Assembly (NCBI RefSeq): GCF_900090285.1
Contig: NZ_LT607754.1
Span: 2,480,001-2,544,000, forward strand
Origin: Micromonospora inositola
Lineage (GTDB): Bacteria > Actinomycetota > Actinomycetes > Mycobacteriales > Micromonosporaceae
Reading direction: 5' to 3'
DNA: 64,000 nt
Shown here piece by piece: positions 43,068 through 54,261 of this stretch. The notes beneath the pieces were generated by a model. That model was not told the DNA's origin and did not search any database. It saw only the letters and a program-made list of their open reading frames with translations. Both the position numbers and the translations under genes were made by a program. How positions within the stretch are numbered: position 1 is the stretch's first letter; the number at the start of each line of letters is the position of its first letter.

Positions 43068-43079
43068 GTAAATATTTAC
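43068..43079. promoter_or_regulatory. AT-rich perfect palindrome upstream of the delta-60 gene
   Basis: GTAAATATTTAC is a perfect 12-bp palindrome in DNA that is otherwise GC-rich, 36 bp upstream of the GTG at 43115. It could be an operator or part of the promoter. Confidence 0.5.
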
Positions 43080-43114
43080 ATGCGTACTCGCGCCTCTCTT
43101 CCAAGGAGGGCCAG

Positions 43115-44389
43115 GTGGGTCTTCGTAGGACCATGCTGCTGGCCACCGCGATCGCCGTCGCGATCGTCGCCGGCCCCAGCCCATCCGCGTCCGCGGCCGC
43201 CGCGTGCGGCCTTGACACCAGCTTCGGAACCAACGGCATCCTGACCGCGCCGGACTACACCCTGGACTACGGTCGCGCGGTGACCGTCGACGCTCAGGGC
43301 CGCTACCTGGTGGCCGGCGAGGGTGGCCGGTCGCTTGCGGTCATGCGGCTGCTGCCGAGCGGCGGGCTGGACACCTCGTTCGGGAGCGGGTCAGGTTTCG
43401 TGACCGTGCGCCATGACGACGTGTACGGCTCGGAGGCCTGGGCCGTGACCCAGCTCGCCGACGGCCGCATCGCGGTTGCCGGCCGGGCGTACTGGGCGGT
43501 GTCCCCCACCTCGTGGGGCGACATCGCGGTCGCGGTGCTCAACCCGGACGGATCGCGGGACACCGGGTTCGGCGGCGGCGACGGGGTCACCTACCTCGAC
43601 CTCGGTGAGCACAACGATGTCGCACGCAGCATCGACGTGGACGCACAGGGACGGATCGTGGTGGCCGGAGAGACCGCCGGCTTCGGAGGCGCGTCCAACG
43701 CGGTGCTGGCCAGGCTGCTGCCGGATGGAAGTCCCGACCCCACCTTCGGCACGGACGGCTTCGCCGTGCAGAGCCTCGGCGGAAGCTATGAGACCGGATA
43801 CGGCGTCGACGTCCTGGCGGATGGGCGGATCCTGGCGGTGGGAAGCTGGCAGGCCGACTTCATGCGACCGTGGCTCGGCCGCTTCCTCGGCGACGGGACG
43901 CCGGATCCATCCTTCGGACAGGCGGGCCTTGTGCTCCCACCGGATCCCGGATCCTGGCAGGACGTTGCGGCCGGCCCAAGAGGCTCTGTTCTCGTCGGCG
44001 GATCCGACGGACTCGATCTCGTCGTGGCGCGATACACCTCCAGCGGTCGCGTCGACCGCGCGTACGGGGGCGGCGACGGAAAGGCCCTCGTCCCCGCGGC
44101 CGGTCCATTCGACCCGTACCCGTCCGCGAACGGACTGGCGGTGCTCGGCAACGGGAGCGTGCTCGCGGCGGGTGCCGCCACCCGGACCGGCTACTCCGAG
44201 GGCGTGATCGTGCGCCTCGATCCCAGAGGCCGCCTGGACGGGAACTTCGGCACGGACGGCATCATCCGCTACTCGGAGGATCCGCAGTACTCCTCCTCCT
44301 GGTTCTCCTCGGCCGCCGCGCTGCCGAGTGGCGGCGCAGTGGTCGCCGGCAGCGGCTACGCCGGGGCGCTAGTCGCGAGAACCTGCTGA
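43115..44389 (+). CDS. Secreted delta-60 repeat beta-propeller protein
   Basis: 424 residues. A signal peptide (MGLRRTMLLATAIAVAIVAGPSPSASA) is followed by about seven delta-60-type repeats, each with a strand pair and the LD/PD..FG turn: GLDTSFGTNGILT, GLDTSFGSGSGFVTV, SRDTGFGGGDGV, SPDPTFGTDGFAV, TPDPSFGQAGLVL, RVDRAYGGGDG and RLDGNFGTDGIIR. Between them lie VDAQGR/LADGR-V(A)AG units. It is probably an extracellular propeller with a binding role. AAGGAGG precedes GTG 43115. The gene ends in a Cys. Confidence 0.88.
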   Translation: MGLRRTMLLATAIAVAIVAGPSPSASAAAACGLDTSFGTNGILTAPDYTLDYGRAVTVDAQGRYLVAGEGGRSLAVMRLLPSGGLDTSFGSGSGFVTVRHDDVYGSEAWAVTQLADGRIAVAGRAYWAVSPTSWGDIAVAVLNPDGSRDTGFGGGDGVTYLDLGEHNDVARSIDVDAQGRIVVAGETAGFGGASNAVLARLLPDGSPDPTFGTDGFAVQSLGGSYETGYGVDVLADGRILAVGSWQADFMRPWLGRFLGDGTPDPSFGQAGLVLPPDPGSWQDVAAGPRGSVLVGGSDGLDLVVARYTSSGRVDRAYGGGDGKALVPAAGPFDPYPSANGLAVLGNGSVLAAGAATRTGYSEGVIVRLDPRGRLDGNFGTDGIIRYSEDPQYSSSWFSSAAALPSGGAVVAGSGYAGALVARTC

Positions 44390-44401
44390 CACCCGAGCGG
44401 G

Positions 44402-44426
44402 CCCCGGCACCGGTCAGGCGCCGGGG
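44402..44426 (+). terminator. Hairpin after the delta-60 gene
   Basis: CCCCGGC (44402-44408) pairs with GCCGGGG (44420-44426), 12 bp after the stop, followed by TT. Weak but well placed. Confidence 0.5.
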
Positions 44427-44646
44427 TTCGCTGATCCCGGCCGTCTGCAACGAGACGCTGTGTCCGGGCGCGGTCATCAGCTACGAACCTGATGTCGTGA
44501 ACGACTCAGGGGCGGAGCCGCGGGTTCCTGTACCTCTCGGGCGATCTTGAAGCTGGCCGCGAAGCTCACTGCGTCATCTGCGACATCAAGTTCTTAGGAT
44601 TACCTGCTTGGTCCGGGACCGAGCCAGCGCGGGCGCGGGTCGCGTC
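44427..44646. other. Spacer between delta-60 and M28 genes
   Basis: No supported gene seen. It separates two convergent genes. Confidence 0.4.
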
Positions 44647-44680
44647 GGGGCCCGGGGCCGTTACCCCGGCCCCGGGCCCC
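44647..44680 (-). terminator. Terminator of the M28 peptidase gene
   Basis: Perfect 14-bp arms GGGGCCCGGGGCCG (44647-44660) and CGGCCCCGGGCCCC (44667-44680), 6-nt loop, 12 bp after the leftward stop. Confidence 0.85.
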
Positions 44681-44692
44681 CGTCGGTTGCGG

Positions 44693-47071
44693 TCAGAGCG
44701 GATACGTGCGGGCGACGGCGAGCATCTCGGAGCTGTGCGAGCCGACCACCCCGACGTCCGCTGGGCGGGGGCGGAAGCCGGGCACCGCGTCCAGCCCGTC
44801 GCTGGCGTCCATCGCGCGCAGCGCCACCTGCTGCCCCTTGACGGTGAGCATCAGGTCCACCTCGACGCCCTCGGGCGGCGGGGCGTGGAAGACGATGCCG
44901 AAGCCCCAGCGGCCCTCGCGGGCCTTCACCGGCACGTCCCGCCCGGCCACCGACGCCGACCGCACCGTCGCGGTGGACGTGTCGACGTGCAGCGAGGCCA
45001 GCCGGACCGGGCGCTGCGGGGTGAGCCGCAGGCGCAGCACCCGCTGGTCACCCGAGCGGGTGTCGGAGAGCACCTCCAGCTTCGGCGCGGGCAGGTTCGC
45101 CGCCTGCGCGGGCCCGGCCCGTAGCTCGGCGTCGCCCAACCCCGGGAAGTCGTCCGCCACCGAGACCGAGCCGTCGACGTACCCGTCGGTCCACGGCTGC
45201 GGGTCGTCCTCGTGGCTGAGCCACTCGGCGCGGCCGGTGCCGGCGTCCAAGGCGTACATCAGGTGGGTGGGCACTGGGTGGGCGGCGTCGAAGCGGTCCA
45301 CGGCCAGGCCGACCCCGGCGAGGACCACGGCGGCGAGCGCGGCGGCGACGGCCGGCAGCGGGCCCAGCCGGCGGGCCCGGAGCGCGACCAGGCCGCGCTG
45401 CCCACCGGCCTGCGGGTGCAGCAGGTCCACCACCGGCAGCGCGGTCAGCCCGAGCAGCACCGCGAAGAGCGCGGCGACCCCGCCCATCGCCATGCCGAGC
45501 GCGGGGAAGAGCAGCACCACGGTGGGCAGCAGGATCACCACGCCGACCGCGCCGGCCAGGGTCACCGCGAGCACCGGCCAGGGGCCGTCGAGCCGGGTGG
45601 CCAGCGCCGCCAGGCCGGCGAGCGCGCCGGCCAGGGCCGGCAGGGTCGCCAGGTACGCCCCACCGGGCACCAGCACGGCCAGCAGCACCCCGAGCAGGGC
45701 CAGCCAGGCAAGCCCGCCGAACGCCAGGGCGGCCGGTCCGGCCCAGCGTCGGGTCAGCGCGTACCAGGCGAAGAGGATCGCGGCGGCGAGCGCCACCACG
45801 GCGAGCCGGTACCAGACCGGCCGGTAGGGGTCGAGCAGTTCGGCGTAGCCGGGACGGACGGTGGTGATCCCCGCCCAGAGCAGCGAGGCGCCCAGCGGGG
45901 CGGCCACGATCGGCACCAGCGCCAGCCCGAAACCGGCGGCGAGTCGGCCGGCGGTGGCCCGGCCCCGCCGCCGCAGCAGCCAGCCGAGCATGCCGACCGC
46001 GGCCACCGCCAGGAGCGCCAGCGGCAGGGTCAGCCAGCCGGGGTAGCGGACCAGCCCGCCCGGCACGGGGAAGTAGGTGGCGTCGTGGCCGGAGCGCAGC
46101 GCTGTCAGGTCGGTCCGGCCGAACTCGCGGGCCAGCCCGAGCGCATTGTCGCCGTGCTGCTGGAGGCTGCCCCGGTCCATCGCCGCCGCGGTGTCCAGGG
46201 GCGAGTGGTAGACCGCGCCCCCGTCGATGTACGCCGAGTTCAGCCCGACGAACTTCCGGTCCAGGAACGCGGTGAAGTCGGTGTCGTTCGGCAGCGCCCG
46301 GTAGATCTCCACCGCGAACGAGGTGCCCACCGGGTGCGGGGCGGCCCGGCCGAAGACGTCCACCAGCTTCGCGTTGTTCCGGGACGTCTCGAACATGATC
46401 ACCGGCCCGGTCGAGCCGCGCGCCTCCAGGTTCAGCACGACCCCGCCGTCGGCGGCCAGCGGGTGGCTCGACGCGAACGCCGAGGCGCCGCAGAGGCACG
46501 CCTCCTCGGCATCGGTGAGCACGAAGACGACGTCGTTTCGCGGCCGGGGACCGGCGGTCAGCGCCCGGGCCACCTCCAGGATGGTGGAGGTGCCGGCGGC
46601 GTCGTCGTTGCCGCCCGGCCCGGACTGCACCGAGTCGTAGTGGGCGACCAGGAAGACCCGGCCGGTGGGGTCGGTGCCGGACAGCCGGGCCACCACGTTG
46701 CGGACCCGGGCCAGGGTGGCCCCGCCCGCGGCGCCGCTGAGCTGGCCGGCCTCCGGGGCCACGGCGTCCTGCACGTCGGTCTCCAGACCCAGCCCGCGCA
46801 GCACGCCCACAAGGTGCTCGCGGACCCGGTCGTTGGCCGGGCTGCCGGCGACGTGCGGTCGGGCCGCGACGACCTGCACGTTCCGGTACGCCCGCTCGGC
46901 GCTGAAGTCGGACGCCGGCGCGTCGGCCGGGCGTGGCGTCGGGGTACGCAGGTCGACCAGGACGCCGGCGCCGACGGCGAGCAGCGCGGCGAGCGCGGCG
47001 ACTGCGGCGAGCGGCCGCCGGCGGGGCCGGGCCAGCGCCCGGTCGGCGGGGCGGGTGGGGGGTGCGCCCAC
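44693..47071 (-). CDS. Membrane-bound M28 family zinc peptidase
   Basis: 792 residues. An N-terminal anchor (LAAVAALAALLAVGAGVLV) precedes an M28 aminopeptidase-like domain (residues about 60-330). Metal ligands are visible in FLVAHYDSVQSGPGGNDDAAG, LTDAEEACLCGASAF, LNLEARG and YHSPLDTAA. The C-terminal ~450 residues hold about eight membrane helices and a final strand-rich extracytoplasmic domain. The layout matches Fxna/ERMP1-like bacterial M28 proteins. GTG 47071 with GGAG upstream. The substrate is unknown. Confidence 0.9.
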   Translation of the reverse strand: MGAPPTRPADRALARPRRRPLAAVAALAALLAVGAGVLVDLRTPTPRPADAPASDFSAERAYRNVQVVAARPHVAGSPANDRVREHLVGVLRGLGLETDVQDAVAPEAGQLSGAAGGATLARVRNVVARLSGTDPTGRVFLVAHYDSVQSGPGGNDDAAGTSTILEVARALTAGPRPRNDVVFVLTDAEEACLCGASAFASSHPLAADGGVVLNLEARGSTGPVIMFETSRNNAKLVDVFGRAAPHPVGTSFAVEIYRALPNDTDFTAFLDRKFVGLNSAYIDGGAVYHSPLDTAAAMDRGSLQQHGDNALGLAREFGRTDLTALRSGHDATYFPVPGGLVRYPGWLTLPLALLAVAAVGMLGWLLRRRGRATAGRLAAGFGLALVPIVAAPLGASLLWAGITTVRPGYAELLDPYRPVWYRLAVVALAAAILFAWYALTRRWAGPAALAFGGLAWLALLGVLLAVLVPGGAYLATLPALAGALAGLAALATRLDGPWPVLAVTLAGAVGVVILLPTVVLLFPALGMAMGGVAALFAVLLGLTALPVVDLLHPQAGGQRGLVALRARRLGPLPAVAAALAAVVLAGVGLAVDRFDAAHPVPTHLMYALDAGTGRAEWLSHEDDPQPWTDGYVDGSVSVADDFPGLGDAELRAGPAQAANLPAPKLEVLSDTRSGDQRVLRLRLTPQRPVRLASLHVDTSTATVRSASVAGRDVPVKAREGRWGFGIVFHAPPPEGVEVDLMLTVKGQQVALRAMDASDGLDAVPGFRPRPADVGVVGSHSSEMLAVARTYPL

Positions 47072-47391
47072 GGGAACTCCTCGGGGGTGGGGCCAGGGGT
47101 GGGATCATCCTGCACCCCACCGGCCCCGATCGGGACTCCCGCCCACCGGATCCGCCCGACGAGCGGCGCGCCGGGCGCGGCGGCGACTCCGAGGCGTAAC
47201 ATCGGCCGCCCGCTTTGTCGCTCAACGGGTGGTGAGCCGCTTGGTCTCGCCCGTCTCGCCCGTGCCGACGCCGTCGTGTTGTGTGCGACCGTTGTCTAAT
47301 ACAGGATCAGCAGGGCACTCGGAAGGAGCCCGACATCACCAGCGAACTCCCGCGCCTCGCGGCGGTGACCCGGCCGCATCGGGGAGTCGGC
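47072..47391. other. Divergent promoter region, M28 and signalling operon
   Basis: 320 bp. TAATAC at 47297-47302 resembles a -10 element for the rightward operon. A strong GGAAGGAG at 47321-47328 sits 6 nt before an in-frame ATC codon (47335), discussed in the findings. No separate gene seen. Confidence 0.45.
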
Positions 47392-48605
47392 ATGGCCGGC
47401 TCCTCCGTCGTGCCGTACCCGCACGGTGGTCTGGCGCGGCACGCCAACCTGCCACCCGGCGAGCGGCTGCGGGTCCTGCTGGTCGAGGACGACGAGGGCG
47501 ACGCCTTCCTGGTCGGCGAGCTGCTCGCCGAGACCAACTCGATGATCGATCTGCTGATCGCCACCAGCCTGAGCGAGGCCCGGCAACGGGTGATGGGCGT
47601 CGACTGCGTCCTGCTCGACCTCGGCCTCCCCGACGCGCAGGGGCTGGACGGGCTGCGCCAGGTGCTGGAGATGTCCAGCGGCGCCGCGGTCTGCGTGCTG
47701 ACCGGCCGCTCCGACGAGCACCTGGGCATCGTCGCGGTGGCCGAGGGCGCCCAGGACTACCTGGTCAAGGGGCAGGTCGACGGGGTCCTGCTGACCCGGG
47801 CGCTGCGCTACGCCGTGGAACGCAAGCGCGCCGACGAGAACGCCCGCCGGCTCCGCGAGGTGGAGCTGCGCCAGGCCGAGTCCGCCCGCCTGGAGCGGGG
47901 CCTGCTGCCCCAGCCGCTGATGACCACCGATCAGGTGTCGGTGCACACGTTCTACCGCCCCGGCCGGCACGCCGCCCTGATCGGCGGCGACTTCTACGAC
48001 GTGGTGCAGACCCGGCCGGACCGGATCGACCTGATCGTCGGCGATGTCTGCGGGCACGGCGTGGACGAGGCGGCCCTCGGCGTCGAGCTGCGGGTTGCCT
48101 GGCGGGCCCTGGTTCTGGCCGGGGTGCCGGACGACGAGGTGCTGCCCGCCCTGGAGCAGGTGCTGATGAGCGAGCGCCGGCTCCAGGAGATCTTCGCCAC
48201 GGTGGCGACCATCCGGCTCGACCTGGCCGCCAACCGGGCCACCGTACGACTCGCCGGTCATCCGCCGCCGCTGCTGCTCAGCGGGGGTAAGGTCGCGCCG
48301 GTGCCCGCCAAGGGTGGCTTGCTGCTCGGTGTACGACCGCGCCGGCCCGTTGCCTTCGATCTGGAGTTCGACACCGATGACTGGTCCCTGCTGATGTACA
48401 CCGACGGCCTGATCGAGGGTCGGGTGGGCAACGGCGACGACCGGCTGGACGTGCCGGGGCTGACCGAGCTGCTCGCCGACCCGGCCAACCGGGCGGTGCC
48501 CCTGGCCGAGCTGCCGGCCTGGCTGGTCGGCCGCGCCGAGCAGCTCAACGGTGGCCCGCTCGCCGACGACGTCGCCATGTTGCTGGTCACCCATGGCGGT
48601 GGCCG

Positions 48606-48609
<4 letters not shown>
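47392..48609 (+). CDS. Response regulator fused to PP2C/SpoIIE phosphatase
   Basis: 405 residues from ATG 47392. The receiver domain (residues about 25-145) has LLVEDDEGDAFLVGEL, LLDLGLP with the phosphoacceptor Asp and YLVKGQ. A coiled-coil linker (ENARRLREVELRQAESARLERG) follows. The SpoIIE/PP2C domain has HAALIGGDFYDVV, DLIVGDVCGHGVDEAALG and DDVAMLLV metal sites. This RsbU-like architecture lets phosphorylation control dephosphorylation of an anti-sigma antagonist, although no antagonist is encoded here. ATG 47392 has GGGGAG 5 nt upstream; the frame is open to 47281. Confidence 0.9.
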
Positions 48610-50368
<1,759 letters not shown>

Positions 50369-50372
<4 letters not shown>

Positions 50373-50821
50373 CCGCGCCGGCAGACGGCAAGAGCCCGAT
50401 CGAGGTCCTGCTGGTCGAGGACGACCCGGGCGACGTGCTGATGACCCAGGAGGCGTTCGAGGAGCACAAGCTCCGCAACCGGCTGAACGTCGTCTCCGAC
50501 GGCGCGGAGGCCCTGGCCTACCTGCGGCGCGAGGGCCAGTACGCGGACGCGGTGACCCCCGACCTGATCCTGCTCGACCTCAACCTGCCCCGCCGGGACG
50601 GCCGGGAGGTGCTCGCGGAGATCAAGAAGGACGAGCAGCTCTGCCGGATCCCGGTCGTGGTGCTCACCACCTCGCAGGCCGACGAGGACATCCTGCGCAG
50701 CTACCAGCTGCACGCCAACGCCTACGTGACCAAGCCGGTGGACTTCGAGCGCTTCATCTCGGTGGTCCGCCAGATCGACGAGTTCTTCGTCAGCGTGGTC
50801 AAGCTGCCGCCGCGTGGCTGA
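50369..50821 (+). CDS. Rcp1-type single-domain response regulator
   Basis: 150 residues, receiver domain only: [34 protein letters not shown] (Asp70), [13 protein letters not shown] and [12 protein letters not shown]. This is the Rcp/CheY-like class found next to phytochrome-type kinases. It overlaps the kinase by 4 nt and the phosphatase gene by 8 nt. It probably relays phosphate within the operon. Confidence 0.93.
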
Positions 50822-51623
50822 CCCGCTGCTCGACGACGTCGGCGAGCTGCTGCGGGAGGCCGCGGCGAAGGTCGTGGTGCCGCTGTTCCGCCGGCTCGAC
50901 ATCGCCGACATCGCCGAGAAGGCCCCCGGCGAGGTGGTCACCGTCGCCGACCGGCGGGCCGAGGAGCTGATCTCCGCCGAGCTGCGGCGGCTGCGCCCCG
51001 GCTCGGTGGTGGTCGGCGAGGAGGCCGTCGCCGACGACCCGGGGCTGCTGCGGCACCTGCGCGGCGGCGGCGACGTCTGGCTGGTCGACCCCGTCGACGG
51101 CACCTCCAACTTCGCCGCCGGCCGGCGGCCGTTCGCCCTGATGGTGGCGCTGCTGACCGACGGCGAGCAGGTCGCCTCCTGGGTGTACGACCCGCTGGCC
51201 GGCACCCTCGCCAGCGCCCGGGCGGGGGAGGGCGCGTACCTGGACGGGACGCCGGTGCGGACGACCGGCCCGGCGCCGGCGGTCGGCGCGCTGCGCGGCA
51301 CCGCGATGACCCGGTTCCTGCCGCCCGACGCCCGACGGGCCGCCGAGGCGGGTGGCCGGCGGATCGGCGAGCTGCTCCCCGGCCAGCACTGCGCCGGCCG
51401 GGAGTACCTCGACATGCTCACCGGGGACCAGCAGTTCGTGCTCTTCTGGCGGACCCTGCCGTGGGACCACGCGCCGGGCACCCTGCTGGTCCGGGAGGCC
51501 GGCGGGGTGGCCCGCCGCTTCGACGGCGCCGAGTACCACCCGGCCGACGACGACCGGGGCCTGCTGGTGGCGGTGAGCGAAGAGGTGTGGACCGAGGTCC
51601 GGGCCGCGCTGCTCGACGGCTGA
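50814..51623 (+). CDS. Inositol-monophosphatase family enzyme
   Basis: 269 residues. Metal/phosphate motifs are [26 protein letters not shown] and [20 protein letters not shown]. No signal. Substrates in the family include inositol phosphate, histidinol phosphate, fructose bisphosphate and PAP; residues here do not decide. The GTG start overlaps the response regulator by 8 nt, so it is the fourth gene of the signalling operon. Its link to signalling is unexplained. Confidence 0.9.
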   Translation: MADPLLDDVGELLREAAAKVVVPLFRRLDIADIAEKAPGEVVTVADRRAEELISAELRRLRPGSVVVGEEAVADDPGLLRHLRGGGDVWLVDPVDGTSNFAAGRRPFALMVALLTDGEQVASWVYDPLAGTLASARAGEGAYLDGTPVRTTGPAPAVGALRGTAMTRFLPPDARRAAEAGGRRIGELLPGQHCAGREYLDMLTGDQQFVLFWRTLPWDHAPGTLLVREAGGVARRFDGAEYHPADDDRGLLVAVSEEVWTEVRAALLDG

Positions 51624-51814
51624 GCGGCGCTCCGCGACGACCTCGGCACGCTCCGTCGATGATCGGCGTCGTCCGAGGTCGGGTGCCTGGCACGCCCGCC
51701 CCGGTCCGGTATCGTGACCGGCGGCTTCCGCCAGCAGGCCGCCGTCCGGCGCCGGCGGAGCCGCCGCCGCGCAGTGGCCAACGGGGGGCCGGCGGTCGAC
51801 GGAAGGACGCTTTC

Positions 51815-52852
51815 GTGCCCAGGACCAGGCTCATCCGGCGGCGCGTCCGCCGGCCGTTGCTCGCCCTGCTCGCCGTGACGGCCCTGCTGCTCGGCGCCGG
51901 CCTCGCCCCGGCCGGGGTCGCCGCGGCCGCACCGACCCCGGGTGCGCCGAACGAGGGCGGCAGCAAGCAACTCCGCGCGGCGCTCGACGCGGCCGCGCGG
52001 GGCCACATCGAGGCGAAGTCCCGGCTCGACAACTCGAAGCGCCGTCAGGTGGCGTTGACCGGGCAGCTCAAGGAGCTCGAGCTGCGTCTGGTCGAACTGA
52101 ACTCGCAGGTCGGCGAGGTGGCCGCGCAGTCGTACCGGGTCGGTCGGCTGACCCCGGTGTCCGTGCTGCTCGCCAGCGCCGACCCGAACGCGTTCCTCAA
52201 GCGGGCCGCCGAGCTGGACGTGATGGCTCAGCGGGACAGCAAGCGGCTGCGCGCGTTCACCGACGCCAAGGTCGAGGCCGCCAAGGCCAAGGCGGCGATC
52301 GACATCGAGGTGCGCGAGCAGCAGAAGCAGCTCGCGGTGCTGGCCAAGAAGAAGCGGGACGCCGAGATCGCGCTGGCCAAGGTCAGCTCGGGCAGCAGCT
52401 CCGGGTTCAGCGGCGGCTCGACCTCCGCCAAGCCGGCCCCGCGCAACTCGGACGGCTCCTGGCCGTCGGAGTCCTGCTCCGTCAACGACCCGACCACCTC
52501 CGGCTGCATCACCCCGCGCACCCTCCACGCGCTCCAGCAGGCCCAGGCGGCCGGCTACAAGCGGTACGTCTCCTGCTTCCGCAGCGGCGGGGACGGCGAG
52601 CACCCGAAGGGCCGCGCCTGCGACTTCTCCGCCGCCACCGGTGGCTTCGAGAACGTCTCGGCGAGCGGCGGGGACAAGGCGTACGGGGACAGCCTGGCCA
52701 ACTACTTCAAGAACAACGCGAGCCGGCTCGGCGTGATGTACGTGATCTGGTACCGGCAGATCTGGATGCCGAACACCGGCTGGCGGTCGTACAGCGGCGG
52801 CGGCAGTCCCGCCGCCGACCACACAAACCATGTTCATCTTTCGATGTACTGA
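51815..52852 (+). CDS. Secreted coiled-coil protein with ARB_07466-like C-terminal domain
   Basis: 345 residues. The signal peptide (PLLALLAVTALLLGAGLAPAGVAAAA) is followed by a long coiled coil (about residues 50-190: QLRAALDAAARGHIEAKSRLDN, RQVALTGQLKELELRLVELN). A Ser/Gly linker precedes a C-terminal domain with GCITPRTLHALQQAQAAGY, VSCFRSGGDGEHPKGRACDF and ADHTNHVHLSMY. The His/Asp pattern (H..GRACDF and HVH) is that of VanY/M15-like metal folds. A role in cell-wall remodelling is plausible. GGAAGGA lies 7 nt upstream of GTG 51815. Confidence 0.86.
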   Translation: MPRTRLIRRRVRRPLLALLAVTALLLGAGLAPAGVAAAAPTPGAPNEGGSKQLRAALDAAARGHIEAKSRLDNSKRRQVALTGQLKELELRLVELNSQVGEVAAQSYRVGRLTPVSVLLASADPNAFLKRAAELDVMAQRDSKRLRAFTDAKVEAAKAKAAIDIEVREQQKQLAVLAKKKRDAEIALAKVSSGSSSGFSGGSTSAKPAPRNSDGSWPSESCSVNDPTTSGCITPRTLHALQQAQAAGYKRYVSCFRSGGDGEHPKGRACDFSAATGGFENVSASGGDKAYGDSLANYFKNNASRLGVMYVIWYRQIWMPNTGWRSYSGGGSPAADHTNHVHLSMY

Positions 52853-52888
52853 CCCGGGGTGCCGGGACGGCTGCGTAGCATCGCGACG

Positions 52889-54191
52889 GTGAGCAGCTCA
52901 TCGTCCGACGTCGTGGTGGAGTCCGCGCCGACCGCGCCGACCGCGCCGACGCCGCCCCGAGCCCTGCCGAACGGACTCGCCGCCGTCCTGGTGTTCCTCT
53001 CCAGCGGGGCCGTGCTGGTCCTGGAGACCGTCTCGTTGCGCCTGGTCGGCCCGTACGTCGGGGTCACCCTCCAGGTGACCAGCTCGGTCATCGGCATGGC
53101 GTTGGCCGCGATCGCGTACGGGGCGTGGATGGGCGGGTTCCTGGCCGACCGACGGGACCCACGTACGCTGCTGGCCCCGGCCCTGGTGCTGGCCGGCATC
53201 GCCACCGCGGTCACCCTCCCCGTCGTCCGGTACGCCGGTGAGGCGCTGCGCGGCGGCGCGGCGAGCGCCGTGCTGCTGCTCACCGCGCTCCGGGCTGACC
53301 GGTCCGGCCCGGGCGAAGGCCGCCCTGGCGGTGCTCGGCCTGACCGGCGCCGGCCTCGCCACGGTCGCCCCGAACCCGTGCGACGTGGAGACCGCGTACC
53401 ACTGCGCGAGAGTCGAGGTGGACCCGCAGTGGACGCAGGGGCGGACGCTCTACCTCAACTCCGCCCAGCACTCGTACGTCGACCTGGCCGATCCGACGCA
53501 CCTGAAGTACGCGTACACGCAGTGGATGGGCCTGGTGGCCGACGCGGCGGCGCCGAAGGGGCAGCGGCTGGACGCCCTGCACCTGGGCGGCGGCGGCTTC
53601 ACCATGCGGCGCTACCTGACCGCGACCCGGCCGGGCACCGACAACCTGGTGTTCGAGATCGACGGCGGCCTGGTCGAGCTGGACCGGCGCGAGCTGGGCG
53701 TGCGCACCGGCCCGGAGTTGCGCGCGGCGGTCGGGGACGCCCGGGTGCTGCTCGACGCCGAACCGACCGACAGCCGGGATCTGATCGTCGGTGACGCCTT
53801 CGGTCACCTGGTGGTGCCCTGGCACCTGGCCACCCGGGAGATGGCCGCCGAGATCCGCCGGGTGCTCCGGCCGGGCGGGATCTACCTGCAGAACGTCATC
53901 GACTATCCGCCGGGGCGGTTCATCCGGGCGGAACTGGCCACCGTGGCCGCCGAGTTCCGGCACGTCGCGCTGATCGCCCCGCCGGGCGCGATCGCCGGAG
54001 GGTACGGCTCGAACTTCCTGATCGTCGGCTCGGACGCGCCGCTGCCGCTGGCCCGGATCCGGCTCGGACTGCCGACGCTGCCGGAGACGGCGCGCCTGCT
54101 GCACGACGACGAGCTGACCGGGTACGTCGGGGACGCGCTGGTGCTGACCGACGACTACGCCCCGGTGGACCAACTGCTCGCGACCGCCTGA
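52889..54191 (+). pseudogene. Fused MFS/spermidine-synthase-like gene, frameshifted with internal loss
   Basis: The N-terminal frame (GTG 52889) encodes NGLAAVLVFLSSGAVLVLETVSLRLVGPYVGVTLQVTSS and two more membrane helices, ending near RGGAASAVLLLTAL at about 53287. The C-terminal frame then reads LTGPARAKAALAVLGLTG and continues to a spermidine-synthase-like domain: LNSAQHSYVDLADPTHLKY, DALHLGGGGFTMRRYL, DLIVGDAFGHLVVPWHL and LVLTDDYAPVDQLL. The join is out of frame. Compared with family members I remember, several helices between are missing. Pseudogene, or a sequencing/assembly error; the downstream domain alone is intact. Confidence 0.8.
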
Positions 54192-54261
54192 ACGAGTGAC
54201 TTTCTGACCGATTCCGACTGTTCAGGTGTAGGTCGGATCACCCCGGGCAACAGGACTGACC

